A stretch of 38,265 bases of DNA from Gammaproteobacteria bacterium. GTDB taxonomy: Bacteria > Pseudomonadota > Gammaproteobacteria > Chromatiales > Sedimenticolaceae. Under the pieces are notes generated by a model that worked only from the letters and a program-made list of their open reading frames with translations, was not told where the DNA came from and searched no databases. The DNA lies in NCBI GenBank assembly GCA_020445165.1, contig JAGRHE010000008.1, positions 1 to 38,265 of the forward strand, read 5' to 3'. This document shows positions 1-7,650 of the stretch, in pieces. The position numbers and the translations under genes were made by a program. How positions within the stretch are numbered: the first letter of the stretch is position 1; each line of letters starts with the position of its first letter.

Positions 1-589
1 TGGCCAGCAGGTCAGCCGCCTCGTTGAGGCTGCTCTCGCCACCAGGACCGCGATCGAGGCGCTGCGGTTGTGGGATCTCGACGTCGATGTCGCCGTAGAA
101 GTAGTCGCGCGGAATGTTCAGCTGGGTCGGGCCCATCTCCGACATCGCACGATCGAAACAGCGGCCGGTGAACTCGGCCATACGCGCCGGGTTGCAGACG
201 TGCCCCTGATACTTGGTGTGTTCCTGGAACATCGGCAACTGATTGGCCTCCTGGAAGCCACCCAGGCCGATCCCCATCGTACCGGCCTCGGGCGTGATGA
301 TGACCACCGGGCTGTGCGCCCAATAGGCTGCGGCTATCGCGGTGACGCAGTTGCTGATACCCGGGCCGTTCTGGCCGATGGTCACGCCGTGGCGACCGCT
401 GACGCGCGAGTAGCCGTCCGCCATGTGTGCCGCGCCCTGCTCGTGGACGACCGGAATCAGACGGATGCCGGCCGGGGCAAAGATGTCCATCGCGTCCATG
501 AACGCGGAACCCATGATGCCGAACATGTCCGTGACATTGTTGGCGGCCAGGGTTTCGACGAATGCTTCACTCGGGGTCATTCGGGCCAT
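1..589 (-). CDS. xsc: Sulfoacetaldehyde acetyltransferase, N-terminal part (runs off left edge)
   Basis: This thiamine-diphosphate enzyme converts sulfoacetaldehyde and phosphate to acetyl phosphate and sulfite, the desulfonating step shared by taurine, isethionate and sulfoacetate breakdown. About 196 N-terminal residues are visible, beginning MARMTPSEAF and covering the ThDP-enzyme PYR domain. The segments GIMGSAFMDAMD, VHEQGAAHMADGY (E50 being the expected cofactor-activating glutamate) and TPEAGTMGIGLGGFQEANQ are characteristic of Xsc rather than of acetolactate synthase. The ATG at 589 has a GAGGAG ribosome site 8 nt upstream. The frame is open to the window edge, so the C-terminal two thirds, and the pta gene that commonly follows xsc, must lie to the left. 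It follows tauXY on the same strand but has its own promoter signals. Identity is very likely; completeness cannot be judged. Confidence 0.95.
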   Translation of the reverse strand, partial: MARMTPSEAFVETLAANNVTDMFGIMGSAFMDAMDIFAPAGIRLIPVVHEQGAAHMADGYSRVSGRHGVTIGQNGPGISNCVTAIAAAYWAHSPVVIITPEAGTMGIGLGGFQEANQLPMFQEHTKYQGHVCNPARMAEFTGRCFDRAMSEMGPTQLNIPRDYFYGDIDVEIPQPQRLDRGPGGESSLNEAADLLA

Positions 590-608
590 TGATTTGTCTC
601 CTCATCCG

Positions 609-634
609 AAAAAAGCGCCCCGGTGACGGGTCGC
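609..634 (-). terminator. Terminator-like hairpin in the xsc leader
   Basis: On the minus strand, CCCG and CGGG pair around a TCAC loop. An outer 3-bp stem (GCG/CGC) extends it across one A.G mismatch, and six T residues follow directly. The element lies between the proposed xsc promoter and the xsc ribosome site, so it could attenuate xsc transcription rather than end a transcript. The stem is short (7 bp) and the function is inferred. Confidence 0.4.
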
Positions 635-647
635 CATGAAATTGTTT

Positions 648-679
648 AATGAGATTAGTTGTCTCATTTTTAATGTCAA
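648..679 (-). promoter_or_regulatory. Candidate xsc promoter with an overlapping inverted-repeat operator
   Basis: The minus strand carries a perfect TTGACA (-35, 674-679), a 16-nt spacer and a weak -10 (TAATCT, 652-657). A perfect inverted repeat with 7-bp arms, AATGAGA and TCTCATT, separated by 7 nt (648-668), covers the spacer and the -10. The AATGA half-site resembles operators of IclR-family regulators such as KdgR. It recurs between iseJ and iseK, so control by one of the two local IclR proteins is likely. Binding is inferred. Confidence 0.6.
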
Positions 680-740
680 GCATTTTCGAGCGATTTCGTC
701 TCGATTTTAGTCATTCTCCGGCACCGCGCCCGCCTCACCC

Positions 741-2165
741 CTACAGCATCTCGTCTTTGAAGTGATACCAGCGATAAAGAAAGCGCTGTCCGAAACGCCG
801 GAACGGGGCAAACAACTCGCTGCTCAGCGCCGGCGTCAGGACATTTGGAAACGGCAGTGCAGACCCAAAGATCGGCAGCTCGGCATGTGCTGGCCGACCG
901 GCGATGCGCTCCGCGAGACGCCGTCCTGCCTGGGCCGAGTACATCACGCCGTTGCCGCCGTAGCCGAGCGCGTAGTAAATGCCCTGCTGGGGATCAGGCT
1001 GATGGATGCGCGGCATCATGTCGTGCGAGACGTCGACCCAGCCCCACCATGAATAATCGACTTCGATGCCTTCGAGCGCGGGAAACTTGCGCGCCAGGTC
1101 TGCGCGCAACAGGTCTTCGTACTTCTGCCGCGGCGCATCCTGACCGGTAATCGCACTGCGACTGCCGATCTGCACCCTGCCATCCGGCAGCAGTCGATAG
1201 TAATGGCGCAGCACACGGGTATCGGTCAGCACCTGGTGCGTCCGGAAATTGCACGCCTCGCGTTCCGCATCCGTCAGCACGCGCGTCACCATCGAGTTCG
1301 ACAAGATCGGCATCAGCCGATTCTTCAGGCTGCGATGCAGTCCCTGCGAGGTATAACCACCGGTCGCCACGCCGACGGCACGTGCCTTGACGACACCGCC
1401 GGGTGTTTGCAGATAGTGGGCACCATCGCGCGTCTCCCAACCCTGTACAGGGCTCGCGGTATGCACCTTGACCCCGAGCGCGCGTGCCATACGCAGATAA
1501 CCAAATGCCAGTTTCCCTGCATGGATGCCGATGCCTTCGGGCTCATGCATCGCGCCGACAGCCTCGCGGTCGTCGACGAATTCACGCTTCACGGTCTGCT
1601 CGTCGAGCATCCGCACCTTGTAGCCGAATACGCGATTGCAGATCTCGGTCTCTTTCTCGAGCGCCGGCAACACGCTGCGCTTGTGCGCCAAGTACAAATG
1701 GCCGCCGGGTTGCGGATCGCAATCGATGTCGGCGATCAGCCCCTTGAAGGTCTCCATCGCGTCGCAGATTTCACCATGCATTCGCTGCGCAACCTCGGTG
1801 CCCCAGCGCTGGATCCATTGCGAGCGCTTGAGTCGGCCCGACGCGCATTGCGCCTGCCCACCGTTGCGTGTGCTGCAGCCCCAGCTCGCGCGATTGGCTT
1901 CGAGCACCGTCGCTTTGATGCCATGTTCGCGCGCCAGGAAAATCGCGCAGGCCAGTCCGGTGAAACCCGAGCCGATGATCACCACGTCAGCGTCACGATC
2001 GCTGTTGACGGGACCATCGTCGTCGGGCGGCGTGCCTGCAGTACCGATCCAGTAACTGGGGGCATACTGCCGGCCATGTCCGGGTGTCGAATCGACCAGC
2101 GGATCGTATGCCGGGTCGTACGCGGCGAAGGAGTCTTTCAGAACATCGTTACGTGCGGGTGCCAT
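741..2165 (-). CDS. tauY: Taurine dehydrogenase large subunit, FAD-dependent (TauY)
   Basis: A 474-residue DadA/glycine-oxidase-type flavoprotein. The FAD-binding motif VVIIGSGFTG lies at residues 61-70, and the C-terminal FAD signature GYGGNGVMYSAQAGR is present. In TauXY the large subunit oxidatively deaminates taurine to sulfoacetaldehyde and ammonia, passing electrons to the respiratory chain. The substrate call rests on context: tauX is 39 bp upstream, tauR precedes it, and xsc follows on the same strand. By sequence alone it could be a gamma-glutamylputrescine oxidase-like or D-amino-acid dehydrogenase-like enzyme. The ATG at 2165 gives a roughly 60-residue N-terminal extension before the dinucleotide fold, which is normal for PuuB-like members. 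The ribosome site is weak, suggesting translation after tauX. No transmembrane segment is obvious. Confidence 0.8.
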   Translation of the reverse strand: MAPARNDVLKDSFAAYDPAYDPLVDSTPGHGRQYAPSYWIGTAGTPPDDDGPVNSDRDADVVIIGSGFTGLACAIFLAREHGIKATVLEANRASWGCSTRNGGQAQCASGRLKRSQWIQRWGTEVAQRMHGEICDAMETFKGLIADIDCDPQPGGHLYLAHKRSVLPALEKETEICNRVFGYKVRMLDEQTVKREFVDDREAVGAMHEPEGIGIHAGKLAFGYLRMARALGVKVHTASPVQGWETRDGAHYLQTPGGVVKARAVGVATGGYTSQGLHRSLKNRLMPILSNSMVTRVLTDAEREACNFRTHQVLTDTRVLRHYYRLLPDGRVQIGSRSAITGQDAPRQKYEDLLRADLARKFPALEGIEVDYSWWGWVDVSHDMMPRIHQPDPQQGIYYALGYGGNGVMYSAQAGRRLAERIAGRPAHAELPIFGSALPFPNVLTPALSSELFAPFRRFGQRFLYRWYHFKDEML

Positions 2166-2204
2166 AGTCGTGTTTCCGTGACTGCGAGATTGACGGGGTC
2201 GGTC

Positions 2205-2585
2205 TCAGACGGGATCAAGCAGTGGCCGGTCCTTGCGGAACGCCTTCTTGGTCGCCACCTTGCCGTCGCGGAACGTGAACAAGTCCACGCCGTCGGCCTC
2301 GATCCGCTTGCCATCGGCACGGGTACCAACCAGTGTCCACTGCGACACCCCACGGCCGTCGGCAGCGAAATGCGTGTGATTGGCCCACTGCACATCGGGA
2401 AAGGTCTCCCAGACCTTTGCGAATGCGGCGCCGACCGCTTCATGACCGACGAAGCGCGCACCAAAGGCCTCCGGTCCCGCCGCACCCTCGAACACGCAGT
2501 CGTCGGTCATACAGGCCAGCACGCCTGGCAGATCATGCTGGTTGAAGGCTTCAAACATCTGTTGAAGCAGCTTGGCTTCAGACAT
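2205..2585 (-). CDS. tauX: Taurine dehydrogenase small subunit, NTF2/SnoaL-like (TauX)
   Basis: A 126-residue protein that looks like a single SnoaL/NTF2-like alpha+beta domain: an N-terminal helix with FEAFNQHD, then FVGHEAVGAAF, and strands ending VDLFTFRDGKV. Small subunits annotated as TauX next to TauY belong to this fold class. The position directly upstream of the flavoprotein and downstream of tauR supports the name. The ATG at 2585 was chosen because a GAGGAG ribosome site lies 7-8 nt upstream; a longer in-frame reading to 2681 lacks one. It is the first gene of the proposed tauXY operon and lies 162 bp from a candidate TauR site. How the small subunit contributes to catalysis is not visible here. 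SnoaL-like proteins also occur as isolated enzymes, so the function rests on the neighbourhood. Confidence 0.72.
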   Translation of the reverse strand: MSEAKLLQQMFEAFNQHDLPGVLACMTDDCVFEGAAGPEAFGARFVGHEAVGAAFAKVWETFPDVQWANHTHFAADGRGVSQWTLVGTRADGKRIEADGVDLFTFRDGKVATKKAFRKDRPLLDPV

Positions 2586-2720
2586 CGGGATTCTCCTCTG
2601 TGGTTGGTGGTGCCTTATCGATCGCGGGGCGGGCACGCCGACCGGAAACTTTCGTCGGTAGCCGGACGCAACAGTGCTCACGGATATTGCTCACTGACCC
2701 AAAGCGGGTCGGTGGAAAAA

Positions 2721-2779
2721 ACTCTAGTTGCGGGAGTTTCGACTGAGTAGAGCCAGTCGGGAGGATTCATTTGGGCCAA
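2721..2779 (-). promoter_or_regulatory. Candidate TauR operator and promoter of tauXY
   Basis: Read on the minus strand, TTGGCCCAAA (2779-2770) and CTGGCTCTAC (2756-2747) form a direct repeat offset by 23 bp. A possible -10 (TAGAGT, 2726-2721) starts 30 bp after the start of the second repeat, which places that repeat just upstream of and partly over the -35 region. The same two boxes with the same spacing occur upstream of tauK. As I recall, TauR of Rhodobacter capsulatus binds direct repeats of the form CTGGACYTAA, which is close. Activation by TauR is inferred. Confidence 0.65.
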
Positions 2780-2837
2780 GCGGCCCAATGGGGACGATGC
2801 GGTGCATCCAGCCCCTGCGGGTGCCATGTCTACCGTG

Positions 2838-4331
2838 CTATCGGGCTTCGCGCCAATTCCTCATCAGCTTCGCCAGCGTGGCGATACCCGGTTCGATTCG
2901 CTCGGTCTTGATCGAGGAATAGCCGAGGCGAAAACAGTTGCGTGGTCCGTTGTCGGCCATGAAGTACACCTCACCGGGCTCCATCAGCAGGCTGTGATCC
3001 CGCGCCTGCCTGGCCAGTGCCGTGGTGTCGAGGTCCGGCGCGCCCTCGATCCAGTACGAGGTGCCGCCAAACGCTGGCACGGTAAAGGTGTTGGGAAGGT
3101 GCTCAGCCAATGCGTCGTGCATCAACTGCCAGCGTTCCTTCAGCACCTTGTTGAGCCGATGTATATGCGAGTCGTGATGTCCCATCGACAGGAACAAAGC
3201 CACTGCCCGCTGGTTGTTGCTGGGTGGGTGCCGGATCATCAGGCGCCTCAGCGCACGCGCCTCGCGGATAAGCTCACGCGGACCAACCATGAATCCCAGC
3301 CGCAAACCCGGTGCCAGGGTCTTGGACAAACCGCCAACGTAGATCACACGGTCCTCCTGGTCGAGGCTCTTCAGTGCCGGTGTGGGTTCACCGACAAAGT
3401 TCGTCTCGCTCTCGTAGTCATCTTCTATCAGCAGGAAGTCTGCGCGCGCTGCGCGCTCGAGCAGCTCGATCCGACGCTCCCTGGGCAGGGTCACCGTGGT
3501 TGGCACATGATGACTCGGCGTCACGTATGCGACGTCACACCGATCCAGGTGACTCCCTGGCAACAATCCCTCGCCATCCACCGGCAAGGGCTGCACCTTG
3601 GCACCGCTGAGGGCGAAGATGTTGCGAGCATCCGGGTAACCCGGATCCTCAATGCCGACAGTGCTGTCGGCGTCCAGCAGCAGCTCACCAAGCAGGTAGA
3701 GCGCGTGCTGCGCGCCGAGCGTGATCAGGATCTCGTCTTTGTCGGCCCAGACGCCGCGCCTTGGCAGTACACGGTTCTGGATCTGTTCGACCAGCAGCGG
3801 GTCATCGGCGTCGAAACGATCCTCGGCGAAGGAGTTCACTTCGGAAACGCTCAACAACTCACGGCAGCATTCACGCCACTCGCCCATCGGAAACAGATCC
3901 GGATCCGGCTGGCCATAAATAAATGGATAGCGATAGCGCTTCCAGTCGCGGGGCTTGCTGATGTTGCGCTGGGATGACGGCCGCCGCTTGAGCCGCCGGG
4001 ACCAGTCGGTACGCGCCGGATTATCGTGCTTCCCTTCGCTTTCCAGGCGATCTGGAAGTATTTCCGGATTGATGAAAAAACCGCTGCGCGCCCGCGAGTG
4101 CAGGTAGCCATCATCGACAAGATGCTGGTAAGACAGCACCACGGTGTTGCGGGCGATGCCCAGCTGGCGCGCCAGCTCGCGTGATGACGGCAGTGCCCGC
4201 TCTGGTGGGATATGGCCGCCGAGGATCGCATCCACCAGCGCCTTGCGCAGCTGACGCTGCAGACTGACGCCCGATTCCGGTTGCAGCTGAAACAACTGGT
4301 ACCACATCGGTTGTTCGGTTTGCTCAGACAT
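2838..4331 (-). CDS. tauR: MocR-type (GntR/aminotransferase) taurine-responsive regulator
   Basis: A 497-residue MocR-family protein. An N-terminal GntR winged helix (about residues 20-90, with LPSSRELARQLGIARNTV and a recognition helix ending in LVDDGYLHSRARSG) is joined by a linker to a fold-type I aminotransferase domain. The PLP lysine is K337 in GGLSKTLAPGLRLG. In Rhodobacter TauR activates taurine genes when taurine or its PLP adduct binds. Here it is divergent from tauKLM and upstream of tauXY, and both operons carry the same candidate operator. The ATG at 4331 is the first plausible start and lies just before the conserved region. MocR proteins that regulate PLP or GABA genes look alike, so the taurine role depends on context. 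Confidence 0.85.
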   Translation of the reverse strand: MSEQTEQPMWYQLFQLQPESGVSLQRQLRKALVDAILGGHIPPERALPSSRELARQLGIARNTVVLSYQHLVDDGYLHSRARSGFFINPEILPDRLESEGKHDNPARTDWSRRLKRRPSSQRNISKPRDWKRYRYPFIYGQPDPDLFPMGEWRECCRELLSVSEVNSFAEDRFDADDPLLVEQIQNRVLPRRGVWADKDEILITLGAQHALYLLGELLLDADSTVGIEDPGYPDARNIFALSGAKVQPLPVDGEGLLPGSHLDRCDVAYVTPSHHVPTTVTLPRERRIELLERAARADFLLIEDDYESETNFVGEPTPALKSLDQEDRVIYVGGLSKTLAPGLRLGFMVGPRELIREARALRRLMIRHPPSNNQRAVALFLSMGHHDSHIHRLNKVLKERWQLMHDALAEHLPNTFTVPAFGGTSYWIEGAPDLDTTALARQARDHSLLMEPGEVYFMADNGPRNCFRLGYSSIKTERIEPGIATLAKLMRNWREAR

Positions 4332-4393
4332 ACCTTCGGCCCATCGGGGTTTCCCCTGTCATGCTGCACCAGCCAGCGGTCGGTGACCAGCCG

Positions 4394-4450
4394 TTGGCCT
4401 CATTGACAATCGCCGACTGGCTCTAACCCCTCCCCGGCCTACCGTATAGG
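4394..4450 (+). promoter_or_regulatory. Candidate TauR operator and promoter of tauKLM
   Basis: TTGGCCTCAT (4394-4403) and CTGGCTCTAA (4417-4426) repeat the boxes seen upstream of tauX at the identical 23-bp offset. TGA after the first box and CCGA before the second are also shared. A -10-like TATAGG lies at 4445-4450. The distance from the operator to the start codon (168 bp) is close to that at tauX (162 bp). The site is oriented toward tauK and also lies 63 bp upstream of tauR, so autoregulation is possible. Confidence 0.65.
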
Positions 4451-4593
4451 TTTCTTCTTATCCCAAGGCAGGACGACGTAACGCGGGCGTTCCGGGAGCG
4501 AGAACCAACCCTGAACGCCCCGCTGACCATCGGAATGCCGGGACCACAACGACATGCGGCCAACGCAGGCCGCAGGGACCAAAGGAGATCGAG

Positions 4594-5583
4594 ATGAAGC
4601 TCAGACTGACAACCACCCTGCTTGCCGCTGCGCTGCTGTGCGCCGCCCCACTCGTCCAGGCCAAGAACTTCCGCATGGCGCTTGGCGATGCACAAGGGGG
4701 CACGCAGTGGGAACTGGGGCAGAAGTTCGCCGAGCTGCTGCAAGCCAAGACCGGTGGAAAACACAAGGTGCGCCTGTTCCCGAACGGCCAACTCGGCAGT
4801 GAGCAGGACACGATCAACGATGCCGCGATCGGTTCCCTGGACTTCTCGGTGCTGGCGATCAACAACATCACACCGTTCTCACCAAGTGTCGGCGTGCTGA
4901 CGCTGCCTTACGTGATTCAGAGCCTCGACGACGCAGTCAAGCTCACCCGCGGCGAGATCGGCAGGGAGCTCGCCGAAAACACCATCCGCGATGCGCGCGT
5001 CCGGATCATCGGATGGGCCTATTCCGGTTTCCGCGTGCTGACCAACTCGAAGCGACCCGTGAAGACCCTCGAAGACCTCTCCGGCCTGGTGATCCGGGTG
5101 CCGAAGAACGAGATCATGATCGCTACCTATCAGTCCTGGGGTATCAACCCAACCCCGATGGCCTGGTCCGAGACCTTCACCGCGTTGCAGCAGGGAGTCG
5201 TCGATGGCCAGGACAACCCCTACATCACCAACTTTGCAATGAAGTTCTACGAGGTGCAGAAGTACATCACCAACATCCGCTACATCTATTCGCTCGAACC
5301 GCTGGTCATCAGCGAGGACGTGTTCCAGTCATTGAAGCCTGATCTGCAGAAGGCAGTCCTCGAGGCCGGCGAAGAGGCCACCCTGCACAGCGAGGCCTAC
5401 ATCAAGGCCTCGGAAGCGGATATCCAGAAAGAGCTGCAGGCGAAGGGCATGGAGATCGTCGACCCAGCCGACGGTGAGAAAGCCTGGATCGAAAAGGCCA
5501 CCAGTGCGGTCTGGCCGAAGTACTACGACAGCATTGGCGGCAAAGACAAGCTCGACCACGTGTTGAAGCTGCTGGGGCGCTAA
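4594..5583 (+). CDS. tauK: TRAP transporter substrate-binding protein, probably for taurine (DctP family)
   Basis: A 329-residue periplasmic binding protein of the DctP/TRAP family. A Sec signal peptide covers about residues 1-23 (LLAAALLCAAPLVQA, cleaved before KNF). The mature part carries TRAP hallmarks: GTQWELGQKFAELLQAKTGGK near the start, then FRVLTNSKRPVKTLEDL and the family signature region GVVDGQDNPYITNFAMKFYEVQKY. The ATG has AAAGGAG 6 nt upstream. It opens the tauKLM-usp operon, behind a candidate TauR operator and divergent from tauR. Taurine is therefore the most likely ligand, by analogy with TauKLM of Paracoccus and Rhodobacter. The ligand is inferred from context; other small organic anions remain possible. 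Confidence 0.85.
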   Translation: MKLRLTTTLLAAALLCAAPLVQAKNFRMALGDAQGGTQWELGQKFAELLQAKTGGKHKVRLFPNGQLGSEQDTINDAAIGSLDFSVLAINNITPFSPSVGVLTLPYVIQSLDDAVKLTRGEIGRELAENTIRDARVRIIGWAYSGFRVLTNSKRPVKTLEDLSGLVIRVPKNEIMIATYQSWGINPTPMAWSETFTALQQGVVDGQDNPYITNFAMKFYEVQKYITNIRYIYSLEPLVISEDVFQSLKPDLQKAVLEAGEEATLHSEAYIKASEADIQKELQAKGMEIVDPADGEKAWIEKATSAVWPKYYDSIGGKDKLDHVLKLLGR

Positions 5584-5603
5584 ACCCGGCGAGGGACCGG
5601 ATG

Positions 5604-5668
5604 GCGGCGGGGCGTACCGCCGCTGGCGGTCCACGTTGGCTGGCGCAGGTCGACCCGTAGACCTGCGC
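5604..5668 (+). other. Two tandem stem-loops between tauK and tauL
   Basis: GCGGCGG/CCGCCGC (arms 5604-5610 and 5617-5623) is followed by a perfect 9-bp stem, GCGCAGGTC/GACCTGCGC (5643-5651 and 5660-5668), with an 8-nt loop. No T-tract follows, so full termination is unlikely. Hairpins here would shield the tauK message from 3' decay and let binding protein exceed permease. Equivalent hairpins sit after iseK and tctC. Confidence 0.7.
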
Positions 5669-5717
5669 ATCATCGGACAGGCCGGGGCCACCCGACCTCG
5701 ATCAAGGGGCCAGGACG

Positions 5718-6272
5718 ATGTTGGGCAAGGTGATCAAAGACATCTTCGCGAATCTCGAAAGCTACGTATGCCGCACGCTGCTCGCAGTATTCGTGACGCT
5801 GCTGTTCGTACAGATCCTGTCGCGTGAGCTGTTCGGCTACTCGATCCCCTGGGGCGAGGAACTCGCGACCTACCTGTTCGTCTGGTTCGCATTCTTCGGT
5901 GCCAGCCACGCCGCGCGCATGGCCGCACACAACCGGGTCACGTTCCAGTTCAAGGCCGTACCCAAGATCATCGCGACCATCAGTGAACTGATCGCCGACC
6001 TGATCTGGCTCGGGTTCAACCTGTACTTCGTCTATCTCAGCTACGACTTCATCTTCAACCGCATGAACGCGTTCTGGAAGTCGCAGACGATGGGCATACC
6101 GATGAAGTACATCTACCTGGTTCTGCCGATCGCGTTCGCGCTGATGTCGATCCGGATCATCCAGGTCAACTACCTGAAACTCGTCAAGGGCATCGACATC
6201 CGCGACCCGGATACGCAGGAACTCGAGAAGATCGAGGAACTGATGCTCGATCCCAACGAAAAACAACGCTGA
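5718..6272 (+). CDS. tauL: TRAP transporter small permease subunit (DctQ family)
   Basis: A 184-residue inner-membrane protein with four predicted transmembrane segments: LLAVFVTLLFVQILS, the LATYLFVWFAFFGASHAA helix, LIADLIWLGFNLYFVYL and YIYLVLPIAFALMSIRI. The pattern WGEELATYLFVWFAFFGASHA is the conserved DctQ region. It pairs with the large subunit to translocate solute presented by the TRAP binding protein. The ATG at 5718 has an AGGA ribosome site. It sits between the binding-protein gene, from which it is separated by two hairpins, and tauM, 18 bp downstream. The charged C-terminus (LEKIEELMLDPNEKQR) is cytoplasmic. The family assignment is firm; the taurine role is by operon context. 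Confidence 0.85.
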   Translation: MLGKVIKDIFANLESYVCRTLLAVFVTLLFVQILSRELFGYSIPWGEELATYLFVWFAFFGASHAARMAAHNRVTFQFKAVPKIIATISELIADLIWLGFNLYFVYLSYDFIFNRMNAFWKSQTMGIPMKYIYLVLPIAFALMSIRIIQVNYLKLVKGIDIRDPDTQELEKIEELMLDPNEKQR

Positions 6273-6290
6273 GCGACCGGGAGAATAACG

Positions 6291-7631
6291 ATGGAATCGA
6301 CAATCGTCTGGCTCCTGTTCGGCTCGTTCCTGGTGCTGCTGCTGATCGGCGCGCCGATCACCGTCTCGCTGGGCGTCTCGGCACTGATCACCTTCATCTA
6401 CCTGGAGGAGAACCCGATCAAGCTGGTGCAGATCGCGTTCACCTCGGTCGGGTCATTCCCACTGATGGCACTGCCGGCGTTCATCCTCGCCGGTGCGCTG
6501 ATGGAAGCAGCGGGTGTCTCACGCCGGCTGGTCAGTATCGCCGAAGTTATGACCGGACCGATCACCGGCGGCCTCGGTGTCGCAACGGTGATGGCCTGCA
6601 TCTTCTTCGGCGCGATCTCGGGATCGGGACCGGCGACCACCGCCGCGGTCGGCATGCTGATGATCCCGGCGATGGTCAACCGCGGATACGACCGCGGCTA
6701 CGCGTCGGCGATCACGGCGTCGTCGGGCGGGCTTGGTGTAATCATCCCGCCGTCGATCCCGATGGTGATCTTCGGCATCTCCGGCATGGGCATGCAGCCG
6801 CCGCCCGAGGCCGTCGAAAAATTCGGCGAATTCCAGAGCCTGTCGATCCCGAAGCTGTTCATCGCGGGATTCCTGCCGGCTCTGGTGATCGCGACTTTGG
6901 TCATCGTGATCAACTACTACCGCTGCAAGAGGCGCGGCTACATGGGCCTGACCGACACCTGGTCGGCCAGCGACCTGATGAAGGCCTTGCGCCACGGCAT
7001 CTGGTCGATCCTGGCACCGCTGATCATTCTCGGCGGCATCTATACCGGCTTCTTCACGCCAACCGAATCGGCCGTGGTCGCGATCTTCTACACCCTGGTG
7101 GTCGGCCTATTCATCCACAAGGAACTGCGTCTGAAGGACCTGTCCCATGCGCTTGAGACGACGACCTGGATCACCGGCCGCGTGCTGCTGATCCTGTTTA
7201 CCGCCACCGTGTTCGGACGCCTGCTGGTCGAAAACGATATCCCGCCGATCGTCGCGCAGAGCCTTCTAGATCTGACCAGCAATATGTACGTGATCTGGGC
7301 ACTGATCATCGCCTTCCTGCTGTTCGTCGGCATGTTCATGGAGACGCTGGCGACGATCATGATCCTGACGCCGGTACTGCTGCCGATCATGTACAACCTC
7401 GGCGTCGACCCGGTGCATTTCGGCGTGGTGATGGTGGCTACGCTGGCGGTCGGCTTCCAGACGCCACCGCTCGGCGAGAACCTGTTCGTCGCATCCGGAA
7501 TCGGCGGATCGACGATCGAAGACATCTCGGTCAAGGCGATCCCGTTCGCGCTGATGTCGGTCATCGCGATCTTCATCATTGCCTATTTCCCGCAAATCTC
7601 GCTGTGGCTGCCATCGCTGCTCGGCTACTGA
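6291..7631 (+). CDS. tauM: TRAP transporter large permease subunit (DctM family)
   Basis: A 446-residue integral membrane protein with about 12 hydrophobic segments. It shows typical DctM features: LLIGAPITVSLGVSAL near the N-terminus, the GAISGSGPATTAAVGMLMIPAM loop, GGLGVIIPPSIPMVIFG, GIYTGFFTPTESAVVA, and FMETLATIMILTPVLLPI followed by GVDPVHFGVVMV. This subunit is the sodium-coupled translocation channel. It starts 18 bp after tauL with GGGAG upstream. A hydrophilic stretch around residues 170-190 (QPPPEAVEKFGEF) is longer than in iseM and matches the variable cytoplasmic or periplasmic loop of this subfamily. Substrate assignment to taurine is from the operon and the upstream TauR-like site. 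Confidence 0.87.
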   Translation: MESTIVWLLFGSFLVLLLIGAPITVSLGVSALITFIYLEENPIKLVQIAFTSVGSFPLMALPAFILAGALMEAAGVSRRLVSIAEVMTGPITGGLGVATVMACIFFGAISGSGPATTAAVGMLMIPAMVNRGYDRGYASAITASSGGLGVIIPPSIPMVIFGISGMGMQPPPEAVEKFGEFQSLSIPKLFIAGFLPALVIATLVIVINYYRCKRRGYMGLTDTWSASDLMKALRHGIWSILAPLIILGGIYTGFFTPTESAVVAIFYTLVVGLFIHKELRLKDLSHALETTTWITGRVLLILFTATVFGRLLVENDIPPIVAQSLLDLTSNMYVIWALIIAFLLFVGMFMETLATIMILTPVLLPIMYNLGVDPVHFGVVMVATLAVGFQTPPLGENLFVASGIGGSTIEDISVKAIPFALMSVIAIFIIAYFPQISLWLPSLLGY

Positions 7632-7650
7632 TCCAACGAGGACCACGCAC

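Noticed and set aside
1203..2750. A 515-codon open frame on the + strand
   Set aside because: It is antisense to tauY and tauX, whose minus-strand products have clear domains and ribosome sites. The + frame has no recognisable motif and reflects high GC content.
2802..3977. A 391-codon open frame on the + strand
   Set aside because: Antisense to tauR, which is a complete MocR protein. The frame has no domain and no ribosome site.
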